From assembly GCA_002898375.1 (NCBI GenBank), contig BEIN01000004.1:1-64000 (forward strand): 64,000 nt of DNA. The letters are read 5' to 3'. This document shows, piece after piece, positions 1 through 6,990 of the stretch (positions are counted from its first letter, which is position 1; the number at the start of each line of letters is the position of its first letter). Both the position numbers and the translations under genes were made by a program. Under the pieces are notes generated by a model. The model had not been told where the DNA came from. It saw only the letters and a program-made list of their open reading frames with translations, and did no database searches. This DNA comes from a bacterium HR37 (GTDB lineage: Bacteria; Desulfobacterota_D; UBA1144; Nemesobacterales; CSP1-2).

Positions 1-123
1 GATAATTTCTTTGTCGGTTTTACAGGGCTTAACAGTGGTGGAAGCAGTGTGGGAAGCATGGATCTCTGGTGGGCGGATTCTACCTTTTTGACAACTTTTA
101 ATGGGATTCCTTTAGAACAATAA
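1..123 (+). CDS. C-terminal end of a truncated, unrecognised protein
   Basis: An open frame enters from the left edge and stops with TAA at 121-123, giving about 40 residues rich in Gly, Ser and aromatic residues and ending in GIPLEQ. The next gene starts 38 bases later on the same strand and is a secreted surface protein, so this may belong to the same surface locus. No domain can be recognised from so short a piece; that it is coding is inferred from the open frame and spacing only. Confidence 0.45.
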   Translation, partial: DNFFVGFTGLNSGGSSVGSMDLWWADSTFLTTFNGIPLEQ

Positions 124-161
124 AAATTAAAAAAAATTAAAATAAAGGAGGAGAAGAAATC

Positions 162-1466
162 ATGTTAAAAAGGTTTTTTAAGCTAAAAGTCGTGCTGATG
201 GCAAGCCTTGTGCTTGCTGTCATGGCGTTTGGTTCCTTTGATAGTGCAAGGGGACAGGTAGTTTGTGAAGGAGTTGATTTCCCAACGGGGTGGTTCAATG
301 TGCCTGTTCCTTCAACAGATGATGCAAACTTTATTGCGGGTCTTTTTGGAACTGCTGAGGTGTTTAATGGAAACACTGTTGGAGGGCTTGACTGGCTCTA
401 TCAGGACGATGCATTTCTTAACACCTCTGCAACCGGGAATCAGCTTATAAGCTGGTGGACCCAGAAAAACGGTAGAAACACATACCTCCAGGTAACAAAT
501 ACTGGGCCTGGTGTTGTTGACCTTGATGATGATGGTAATCCAGATGGAGTCTGGGTTCACGTTCAGATACTTATTGGTGACCCAGCAACCGGATGCCCTG
601 AGATAAGAAACTTCTGCGATTTTTATACACCCTTTGACACTCATGTATATGACCTTGGAAATCTTGTGCATAATAGTGATGGCACTCCCATACCTTCATC
701 AAATCTTCAGGGAAACGAGGGGATAATTGTTGTTACACCTGTTGAGGATTGTAGTCTTGGGGCCTTGCCGTTTTTCCCTGCTGTTACATATAACTTCCTT
801 CAGGGAAATGTAAGGATAGTTGATTCAAGGGTTGATGTTGACTACGGAACAAACGTGTTTGCAAGGTTAGTATTTGACTGTGCTATCGGTGACCCTGTTG
901 ATGGTTTTGACTGTTTCTTTGAAGACATACTTCCATTTTCTCTTGCTCACAACTACACAATCCTTGGAGGTCCTGCAGGAGCAGATGTGGTCTTAGTTGC
1001 ACTTAGTGATGATTACAGCAACTCTGATGCTTATTTTGCTATTGGGGCCTCTCCAAGCTACGGTCCGTATAACATATGCGATGATGAAGAGCATTGCTTT
1101 AGCTGCCGTGGAGATGCGGGTTGCTTTGTAAGGATTGGGGTAAACGATGTACTTCCTGTAAGCGAAGAGTTTACACCTGTTCCTCCTTCACCAACTCCAA
1201 CCCCATGTGCAACGGATGAGGATTGCCCAGAAGGACAGGTATGTAATGTGGAGACAGGTGTATGTGAAGAGGTTGTAACACCTACTCCCACTCCAACTCC
1301 AACCCCTGAAGAAGGCGGTGGTGGCGGTGGTGGATGTGCAATTGCAGGTGGGCCAGTTCAGGCTGGAACAGCTATGGCAAATATCCTCCTGCCTCTTATA
1401 CCGGCGTTTGCAGTTGGATTCAGGATGCTAAGAAGAAGGCAGCAGAGAAAGAGCGAGGAGAAGTAA
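162..1466 (+). CDS. Secreted surface protein with C-terminal sorting signal
   Basis: The protein has 434 residues. A GGAGGAG ribosome site lies just upstream of the ATG. The N-terminus is a signal peptide (basic start, hydrophobic run, cleavage expected near residue 30). A Cys-containing beta-type ectodomain follows, then a Cys-rich segment near 350-370 with the pattern DxxCPxGQVCN...GVC, a Thr/Pro linker (PTPTPTP), a run of seven Gly followed by Cys (GGGCAIA), one hydrophobic segment and an Arg-rich tail (RMLRRRQQRK). Gly-rich/Cys/TM/Arg tail is the layout of MYXO-CTERM- or GlyGly-CTERM-like sorting signals, which are processed by membrane proteases and anchor proteins at the surface. The ectodomain itself I do not recognise. 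Two hairpin terminators follow the gene. Confidence 0.75.
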   Translation: MLKRFFKLKVVLMASLVLAVMAFGSFDSARGQVVCEGVDFPTGWFNVPVPSTDDANFIAGLFGTAEVFNGNTVGGLDWLYQDDAFLNTSATGNQLISWWTQKNGRNTYLQVTNTGPGVVDLDDDGNPDGVWVHVQILIGDPATGCPEIRNFCDFYTPFDTHVYDLGNLVHNSDGTPIPSSNLQGNEGIIVVTPVEDCSLGALPFFPAVTYNFLQGNVRIVDSRVDVDYGTNVFARLVFDCAIGDPVDGFDCFFEDILPFSLAHNYTILGGPAGADVVLVALSDDYSNSDAYFAIGASPSYGPYNICDDEEHCFSCRGDAGCFVRIGVNDVLPVSEEFTPVPPSPTPTPCATDEDCPEGQVCNVETGVCEEVVTPTPTPTPTPEEGGGGGGGCAIAGGPVQAGTAMANILLPLIPAFAVGFRMLRRRQQRKSEEK

Positions 1467-1484
1467 CTGCCTGAGTGAAAGAAA

Positions 1485-1518
1485 GCAGTAGAGGGTTAAA
1501 CCAAAAACCCTCTACTGC
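1485..1518 (+). terminator. Strong hairpin after the surface-protein gene
   Basis: A perfect 13-bp stem (GCAGTAGAGGGTT pairing with its complement) surrounds an 8-base loop, 18 bases after the stop codon. It lacks a long T run of its own, but a second hairpin follows directly. Confidence 0.6.
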
Positions 1519-1541
1519 ATCTGGTTAAGAAATAAGAAAGC

Positions 1542-1577
1542 AAAAAGCCAGAGGGGTTTTATCTCTCTGGCTTTTTT
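1542..1577. terminator. Bidirectional intrinsic terminator
   Basis: The stem AAAAAGCCAGAG / CTCTGGCTTTTT has A-rich and T-rich flanks, so it can terminate both the plus-strand surface gene and the converging minus-strand HEPN/MNT transcript ending at 1608. Confidence 0.8.
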
Positions 1578-1607
1578 ATTTGTTGGGAAGCAGGTTTTTA
1601 GAGGGAG

Positions 1608-1934
1608 CTAGACTCTTACAATTGCCCCTTTTGCCATCTTTTTATAAAACGGAAGTTTTTCAGGTGTTATTAAATGAAACTCAAAAGGTATATCTAAGAA
1701 AAGAAGCCTTAGCTGTGCGTGCGTTTCTATTCTTTTTTTTATGTTTTTAAATTCCCTGGATACTATAAGCACATCTATATCGCTTGTTGGGTGGGTATTT
1801 CCTCTAACAACTGAGCCAAATACGTAAACCTCAGCGTCTGGTAAAACCTTTAAAACCTCTGATTTTAACCTGTTTGAGTAATCCCTCCAGTTTTTTCTAT
1901 AGTACTCGTATTCTTTAACAGTTTTTATGTTCAT
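1608..1934 (-). CDS. MNT-type nucleotidyltransferase (HEPN/MNT module 1)
   Basis: The product has 108 residues and is a minimal polymerase-beta-fold nucleotidyltransferase. The signature is visible as FGSVVRGNTHPTSDIDVLI (GS...R...SDxD), with the two metal-binding Asp residues in SDID and a later acidic strand position (FEFHL). Proteins of this kind work with a HEPN partner; in characterised MntA/HepT pairs the MNT protein AMPylates the HEPN toxin. The upstream HEPN gene overlaps it by 20 bases in the same operon. The order here (HEPN first) is opposite to the island pair at 53.1-53.8 kb. Confidence 0.8.
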   Translation of the reverse strand: MNIKTVKEYEYYRKNWRDYSNRLKSEVLKVLPDAEVYVFGSVVRGNTHPTSDIDVLIVSREFKNIKKRIETHAQLRLLFLDIPFEFHLITPEKLPFYKKMAKGAIVRV

Positions 1935-2307
1935 AGGATGTTAGTTCTTTAAAGATGTTAAGAAAACTTTCCCCAAACCTTATAACCTCTTCAGCTATTT
2001 CCCTGTCAAATTCTATGTCTAAGTACCTTGCTCCTATGTATGCTTCTTCAAGAGCAGTGATCGTTGATATATTTTGCTTATAAAAATCCATAACTTTTTC
2101 CCCGTAAATGTTTGCTACTTCTTTAAAGAGTTTTGAAAGAGAGTGAGTGCGTGGAAAGTCATCAAGCCTGATTGCTATAAGGTATTTAAGCATTAGTTGT
2201 AACATCTGTTCTGTATGAAAAAGGCAAAAATCAAAGTATTCTTTTCTCAGGTCTTCTTTAGCTTCTTCGAAAAAGCGTATTCCCCTTTCTTTAAGAAATT
2301 CAAACAC
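1915..2307 (-). CDS. HEPN-domain protein (HEPN/MNT module 1)
   Basis: This 130-residue, mostly helical protein contains the HEPN-like segment FPRTHSLSKLF (around residues 50-60) and a conserved-looking late helix (EEAYIGARY). The RNase motif R-X4-6-H typical of HepT toxins is not evident, so it resembles the PF05168-type HEPN that accompanies nucleotidyltransferases without clear RNase chemistry. It overlaps the downstream MNT gene by 20 bases, suggesting translational coupling. Such pairs are most common in thermophiles. Whether it is a toxin cannot be told from sequence. Confidence 0.75.
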   Translation of the reverse strand: MFEFLKERGIRFFEEAKEDLRKEYFDFCLFHTEQMLQLMLKYLIAIRLDDFPRTHSLSKLFKEVANIYGEKVMDFYKQNISTITALEEAYIGARYLDIEFDREIAEEVIRFGESFLNIFKELTSYEHKNC

Positions 2308-2334
2308 CTTTTTACTTTAACACAGTTTAGCAAT

Positions 2335-2721
2335 TTAAGAAAGATCAGCTAAAAGCTTTCTTGTTTTGTCCTCAAACGGCCTTATCATGGTTCTTCTATC
2401 CCATATAGCAAACCCTATTGTTACGGCAACGATCCCACCAAACACACTTGCAATTATCCACATGAATGTTGTTATCTGGTCAAATCGTTTATTCATATCC
2501 ATTCTTAATTCTTCAAGTCTCTTATCTACCTGCTCGAATCTTTTATCAATCTCCTCAAATCTTTGCTCAATTCTCTTTTCTATCTCTTCAAGTTTTACTC
2601 CAACTTTTATAAGCCCTTCTCTGTCTTCCTGGGTAAATGCAACTTCCTGTGCGGAGATTGTATAAGAGGAAAAAAAGAGAAGAAAAAGAAGTATTGCTTT
2701 TATTAAGCTACTTATTTTCAT
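2335..2721 (-). CDS. Signal-peptide protein with coiled coil and C-terminal membrane anchor
   Basis: The 128-residue product has an N-terminal signal peptide (cleavage expected after SAQ near residue 25) and a heptad-rich helix (KRIEQRFEEIDKRFEQVDKR, about residues 45-80). A transmembrane segment (MWIIASVFGGIVAVTIGFAI, about 87-106) and a short basic tail follow. This architecture is common in small bacterial envelope proteins with DUF-type coiled coils and has no assigned chemistry. It sits between the HEPN gene and the PPIC lipoprotein gene on the same strand, with gaps of 27 and 125 bases. Confidence 0.65.
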   Translation of the reverse strand: MKISSLIKAILLFLLFFSSYTISAQEVAFTQEDREGLIKVGVKLEEIEKRIEQRFEEIDKRFEQVDKRLEELRMDMNKRFDQITTFMWIIASVFGGIVAVTIGFAIWDRRTMIRPFEDKTRKLLADLS

Positions 2722-2846
2722 AGCTCTTTAAATGATAACCCAATTTTAGCGGCGAAGAAAACCACACAATAACTGTTAAAAAGGTAAGGAAGGTTTCAAC
2801 TATCCTTTCTTGTTGTTTTTTTTAGGGTTGTAGCTGTAAAAGTATC

Positions 2847-3662
2847 TTAATTCCCTAGAATTTCAACTTTTATGTTGTTTTCCTTCTTTAGTTTTTCTAT
2901 GTAGTCATGAAGTGCTTTTCCTCTTTTCTGTGCAGCTATTGTAGCCCTTATAGCAGGCTTTACCCTTTGAAGTTCTAATTGCCTTACATCTGTTACCTTG
3001 AGAATAACAAACCTGTTTCCTTCCTGAATGATGTTGCTTACAGAGCCAATGTCATTTCCTTTAAAAAGGTCATTATACTTTCTTGTAAAGCCAAGCTCCC
3101 TCAGTGTTACTTCTTTACCTGATTTGGAGTAATCGGAGACTATTTTTTCAAAGTCTTCTCCTTTAAGGGCTCTTTTGTGTATTTCCTCAGCAATTTCCCT
3201 GTCATTTGTTACGATTGCTTTAAAACTAAGGTATCTGTATCTGTTTTCGTTTTCCCTGTAGTATTTCTCTATTTCCTCATCGCTTACTTTTGACTCTTCT
3301 TTCCCAATATTGTTAAAAATCTCAGCTCTTACAGCGTTTATAATGAGCCTTTTCTTGTATCTTTCAACCTGTTCTTCAAGTTTTTTGTTTTTATCAAGCC
3401 CTTGTTTAAGACCTATTTCGTAGAGTATTTCTTCATCAATTACCCTTTGAAGAGGTTCATCTCCGATCTCTTCTTTGTATATTGGTCTTCCGTTGATGCG
3501 GGCAACCACAGTTTTTGAATCCTTGTCCTGCAAGGTGGATTGTTCCTGACTTAATACGGTTTTATTCTCCTCTTTTGTAATCTCTTTCTTCTGTTGTTCT
3601 GCCTTGCATCCTGCAAAAAGAATAAGAGCAGATGTTGATATTAACATTACAAACCTTCTCAT
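2847..3662 (-). CDS. PPIC-type peptidyl-prolyl isomerase-like lipoprotein (paralogue A)
   Basis: The product has 271 residues. The lipobox LFAGC puts the lipidated Cys near residue 19. A charged low-complexity linker follows, then the segment VARINGRPIYKEEIGDEPLQ, which is the start of the SurA_N/PrsA-like fold, and a parvulin-like domain (about residues 130-240; the pattern DYSKSGKEVTLRELGF and a downstream VILKV strand). Such proteins are periplasmic foldases for exported proteins. It is a paralogue of the product of 4236-5036, and the two bracket the Tat small-subunit gene, suggesting they assist that exported oxidoreductase. Isomerase activity is not assured because parvulin active-site residues are only partly recognisable. 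Confidence 0.75.
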   Translation of the reverse strand: MRRFVMLISTSALILFAGCKAEQQKKEITKEENKTVLSQEQSTLQDKDSKTVVARINGRPIYKEEIGDEPLQRVIDEEILYEIGLKQGLDKNKKLEEQVERYKKRLIINAVRAEIFNNIGKEESKVSDEEIEKYYRENENRYRYLSFKAIVTNDREIAEEIHKRALKGEDFEKIVSDYSKSGKEVTLRELGFTRKYNDLFKGNDIGSVSNIIQEGNRFVILKVTDVRQLELQRVKPAIRATIAAQKRGKALHDYIEKLKKENNIKVEILGN

Positions 3663-3699
3663 CTTTAATCTCCTTTGAACCCGTGGTTTTTTCTAAACA

Positions 3700-4239
3700 T
3701 TACTGTTTAGATACAGGGGGTAATGAGTAGTCCATAAATCCCCTTGGCTGTGGTGGCCCGTTATACGAGAGCTTTTTCCACACTTCTGGGTTTGAGTAGT
3801 AGAGCTTTATAACCGTTTCACGAAACCCATCAAAAAAAGTCTTATTTTTTACAGATATATGTTTTACTATCTTCTCTTTTTCTTCCTTGTTTTCAAGTTG
3901 ATAAAATGGTTTTTTAAACTGTGCCCTTGATACGGCGTCAAGGTTCCATAGTCCCGCATCAAAAAAAGATGCAATTCCCGGTTTATCTGATACATAGTTC
4001 ATAAGCAGTTCCTTTATCCCTATTTTCTTGGATCCCGGAACAAGAGTTTCTGCAAGTGCTTCCATGTTCCTCTGGGCTTCGCTGTTAAGCACTACAAAGC
4101 CCTTCTGTATTTCTATACCATTACTGTTTTTGTTAACCTCTGCAAAAGAATTTATATTTAGAGGAAGTTCATGGAGTAGCCCACTTCCGATAACCCCAAA
4201 TGCAAGCGTCTTTATAAATCCTCTTCTTGTTGCTTTCAT
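3700..4239 (-). CDS. Tat-exported gluconate 2-dehydrogenase subunit 3-like protein
   Basis: The product has 179 residues with a twin-arginine signal at the very start (TRRGFIKTLAFG) and then a small helical domain of the gluconate 2-dehydrogenase subunit 3 family (LAETLVPGSKKIG, and FFDGFRETVIKLYYSNPEVW near the end). In known enzymes (FAD-glucose, gluconate and fructose dehydrogenases) this small subunit carries the Tat signal and takes the folded flavin subunit across the membrane with it. The matching flavin subunit is the GMC protein at 5337-6986, divergently transcribed. Its start overlaps the stop of the upstream PPIC gene by four bases (ATGA), so the two are translationally coupled. 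Confidence 0.8.
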   Translation of the reverse strand: MKATRRGFIKTLAFGVIGSGLLHELPLNINSFAEVNKNSNGIEIQKGFVVLNSEAQRNMEALAETLVPGSKKIGIKELLMNYVSDKPGIASFFDAGLWNLDAVSRAQFKKPFYQLENKEEKEKIVKHISVKNKTFFDGFRETVIKLYYSNPEVWKKLSYNGPPQPRGFMDYSLPPVSKQ

Positions 4240-5036
4240 TTTGAACCCTCTATAATCTCAACCTGAATGTTGTTTTCCTTCTTTAGTTTCTCAGCATATT
4301 CCTTAACTGCGTTTTTTCTCTTCTCCGCAATTAGCTCCCTTATTATTGTTTGCCTTACCTGGTCAATGGGAACTTCTTTTTGATCCATTAGCTTTATAAC
4401 GATAAATCTGTTGTGCTGTTCAATAACATCGCTTACCGCACCTACTCCTTTTCCCTCAAAAAGCTTATTGTATCTATTTGTCCATCTGTAATCTCTTAAA
4501 ATAACCTCTTTCCCAGATTTGGAGTAGTCCGATGCTATTTGTTCAGGTTCCTCACCTTCAAGGAGTCTTTTCCTTATTTCCTCAGCAAGGCTTTTGTCAG
4601 ATGTCATAATCCCTTTTAATTGCATGAGTCTAAATTTATCCCTGTTTTTTTCATAGTAGCTTTTAATCTCTTCCTCACTTATCTTGTAGTCTTCAGACAG
4701 GTCTTTAAGGATTTCCCTTTTTAACTCATCCACTATAAGTTTCCTTTTAAAGTTCTCTATCCTTTTTTCAAATTGTTTATCAAGTCCGCGTCTTAGTCCC
4801 TCTTGATATAGTATTTCCTCGTCAATAACCTCTTCGAGTGGTCTTCCATGTAATTCTTCTTCATATATTGGCTTTCCATTTACACGTGCAACAACTTTCA
4901 TTCCACTTGTTTCTTCCGTAGATGTGGTGTGCCTTTCCATTGAGGTTTTTTTCTCTTGTTCCTTTTTTGTTTCACATCCAATTATTGCTATGATTGAAAT
5001 AAATATGACAACCAGTGATGTAATCCTCTTTTTCAT
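4236..5036 (-). CDS. PPIC-type peptidyl-prolyl isomerase-like lipoprotein (paralogue B)
   Basis: I place the start at the ATG at 5036, just after GGAGAGAAAAC, which gives 266 residues beginning MKKRITSLVV; an in-frame extension upstream (24 residues from 5108) would bury the signal peptide. The lipobox IIGC places the lipidated Cys near residue 21. The rest parallels paralogue A: a charged linker, VARVNGKPIYEEELHGRPLE, then a parvulin-like domain with DYSKSGKEVILRDY. It is probably an outer-membrane- or inner-membrane-tethered periplasmic foldase. It is first in the minus-strand operon and overlaps the Tat small-subunit gene by four bases. Confidence 0.75.
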   Translation of the reverse strand: MKKRITSLVVIFISIIAIIGCETKKEQEKKTSMERHTTSTEETSGMKVVARVNGKPIYEEELHGRPLEEVIDEEILYQEGLRRGLDKQFEKRIENFKRKLIVDELKREILKDLSEDYKISEEEIKSYYEKNRDKFRLMQLKGIMTSDKSLAEEIRKRLLEGEEPEQIASDYSKSGKEVILRDYRWTNRYNKLFEGKGVGAVSDVIEQHNRFIVIKLMDQKEVPIDQVRQTIIRELIAEKRKNAVKEYAEKLKKENNIQVEIIEGSK

Positions 5037-5229
5037 TGTTTTCTCTCCTAGGAAAATCATGATAGTGGATTTATATACGAAAGGAAAATTTAACCTATGA
5101 ATTTGCATAAAGCAATAGCGATTTTACTTGTAAACTAGGTTCTTAATGTTGCCTTATGTTTTTTTAATTTTGTTTTTGCTAGGGATAAAACAACCAATTA
5201 CTGGGCTGATGGTATAGTTTAAAATCTTC

Positions 5230-5268
5230 TTGGGTTAAGAAAAAACTAAACAAACCCGATTAACCCAA
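5230..5268. promoter_or_regulatory. Inverted repeat in the divergent promoter region (possible operator)
   Basis: Perfect 9-bp arms TTGGGTTAA (5230-5238) and TTAACCCAA (5260-5268) are separated by 21 bases and lie immediately upstream of the -35 element at 5275. The position between the divergent PPIC/Tat operon and the GMC gene suits a regulator-binding site controlling both. No regulator gene is adjacent. Confidence 0.4.
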
Positions 5269-5274
5269 AAACCA

Positions 5275-5303
5275 TTGACACATAGAGGTGGATTGCTTAT
5301 CCT
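5275..5303 (+). promoter_or_regulatory. Sigma-70-type promoter for the GMC gene
   Basis: A consensus -35 TTGACA (5275-5280), a 17-base spacer and TATCCT (5298-5303) fit a housekeeping promoter with transcription starting near 5310. An identical -35/spacer/-10 combination precedes gyrA. It rules out the TTG at 5304 as a translation start. Confidence 0.65.
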
Positions 5304-5336
5304 TTGCTCAATTTAGTTAGTGTGTCGGGAGAAAAG

Positions 5337-6986
5337 ATGGCTAAAGAGAAAAAATACGACTGCATTGTTATTGGCTCTGGCCCTGGAGGAGCTCCTTTTG
5401 CATGGAGGCTTGCATCAAAGGGGATGAATGTTCTTGTGCTTGAAGCTGGCCCGAGGTATAACCCCTATACAGATTACCCGCTTAACAAAAACAACTGGGA
5501 GCTTGAGGGCTTTCCCCACAGAAGAAAGCTAAAGCACGTATTTGGCAAAAGGCAGAAGCTTGATGAGGGGAAAAAAGAGCTTAGGTCATGGAACAGGGCA
5601 TCTGGGAGGCTAAACCCTTCAAATGAAAGGATGTACCTTGCCTACCACCACGTTGTTGGGGTTGGGGGATCAACCCTTCACTTTCAGGGAGAGGCTCACC
5701 GGCTTCACCCAAGTGCGTTTCGAATGAAGAGCCTCTTTGGGGTAGCTGAGGACTGGCCTATAGATTACAGAGAACTTGAGCCATACTATACGGAGGTTGA
5801 AAGAATAGTTGGCGTTGCAGGGCCAGAGGGTGTTCCATCAAGGCCAAGAAGCTCTCCCTATCCGCTTCCCCCACATAAGCTTAGCTTTGCAAGCCAGGTA
5901 ATTGAGAAGGCATGTAAAAAGCTTGGCCTTGAGCTTATCCCAAATACCGTTGCAATACTCTCACGTCCCTATCGCGATACACCACCCTGTAACTACTGTA
6001 ATGGGTGTCAGTGGGGATGCCCGAGGAAGGATAAGGGAAGCGTTGATGTTACCTTTATACCGCTTGCTGAAAAAACAGGAAGGTGCACCATAGTAACCGA
6101 TGCCTTTGCGGGCAGAATAGAGGTTGAGAAAAAAGATGGGGTAAAAAGGGCACGTGGGGTGGTTTACTACGATAGAGATGGCAAAGAGCACTTTGTAGAG
6201 GGAAGTTATGTTGCTTGTGCGTGTGGTGCTGTTGAGACCCCAAGGCTTCTTATAAACTCCGGTATAAACGAAAACGGGCTTGTTGGAAAGAACTTTATGG
6301 AAACCGTTTTTTACCTTGTGGTTGCCTTTCACCCTAAGAGGCTTGACTCATACAGGGGAATCCCCATAGACAGCGTTATATGGAAGTGGAATGAGCCAAA
6401 TCCTGAGCTTGGTTTTAAGGGTGGGTTTAGGCTCTACCCAACGGCAGGAAGTGCGGTGGGTCCTGTAAGCTACGCACTTCGCTTCCACAATGGGTGGGGA
6501 GAGAAGTTTGTAAAGGAGGTTGAGAGGTGGTTTGGACATGCAATAGCCATAGGGGGGATTGGAGAGTTTCTGCCCAATGAGGAAACCTTTGTTACCGTAA
6601 AGGAAGACACAAAGGATGAGTTTGGCCTGCCCGTTGCTCTCATTCAGTCAACGCTTGGTGAATCCGAGATAAGAATGCTTGAGTTTATGTCAAAAAGGGC
6701 AAAGGAGATACTTGAGGCTTCAGGGGCAGAGGAAGTAGTTGAGGAGTTTTCCTCCTATGATTTTTTCAGTGCAACGCATGTGTTTGGAACGTGTAGAATG
6801 GGCAAAGACCCTGAAACCTCTGTGGTTGGAGCTGATTTAAGGAGCCATGAGGTTCGGAATCTCCTTATAACGGATGCAAGCGTTTTTCCTTCATCCGGTG
6901 GAGGGGATGCCCCTTCCCTTACGATTGAGGCCCTTAGCTTAAGGGCAGCAGACCTTCTTTTAAAGAGCCTAAAAAAGGAAGGTTAG
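5337..6986 (+). CDS. GMC-family FAD dehydrogenase with four-Cys (Fe-S type) motif
   Basis: The product has 549 residues from the ATG at 5337 (after CGGGAG); an in-frame TTG at 5304 lies in the promoter. The N-terminus has the FAD dinucleotide fold (VIGSGPGGAPFAWRLASKG, acidic end LEAG). The C-terminal GMC domain has HVFGTCRMG and ITDASVFPSS. At about residues 218-228 there is C-X2-C-X2-C-X3-C (CNYCNGCQWGC), located like the Cys cluster that holds an Fe-S centre in bacterial FAD-glucose dehydrogenases. It has no signal peptide, consistent with piggy-back Tat export with the small subunit encoded at 3700-4239. It probably oxidises a sugar, sugar acid or alcohol. No cytochrome c subunit gene is nearby, so the electron acceptor is unknown. 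Confidence 0.85.
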   Translation: MAKEKKYDCIVIGSGPGGAPFAWRLASKGMNVLVLEAGPRYNPYTDYPLNKNNWELEGFPHRRKLKHVFGKRQKLDEGKKELRSWNRASGRLNPSNERMYLAYHHVVGVGGSTLHFQGEAHRLHPSAFRMKSLFGVAEDWPIDYRELEPYYTEVERIVGVAGPEGVPSRPRSSPYPLPPHKLSFASQVIEKACKKLGLELIPNTVAILSRPYRDTPPCNYCNGCQWGCPRKDKGSVDVTFIPLAEKTGRCTIVTDAFAGRIEVEKKDGVKRARGVVYYDRDGKEHFVEGSYVACACGAVETPRLLINSGINENGLVGKNFMETVFYLVVAFHPKRLDSYRGIPIDSVIWKWNEPNPELGFKGGFRLYPTAGSAVGPVSYALRFHNGWGEKFVKEVERWFGHAIAIGGIGEFLPNEETFVTVKEDTKDEFGLPVALIQSTLGESEIRMLEFMSKRAKEILEASGAEEVVEEFSSYDFFSATHVFGTCRMGKDPETSVVGADLRSHEVRNLLITDASVFPSSGGGDAPSLTIEALSLRAADLLLKSLKKEG

Positions 6987-6990
6987 GGTC

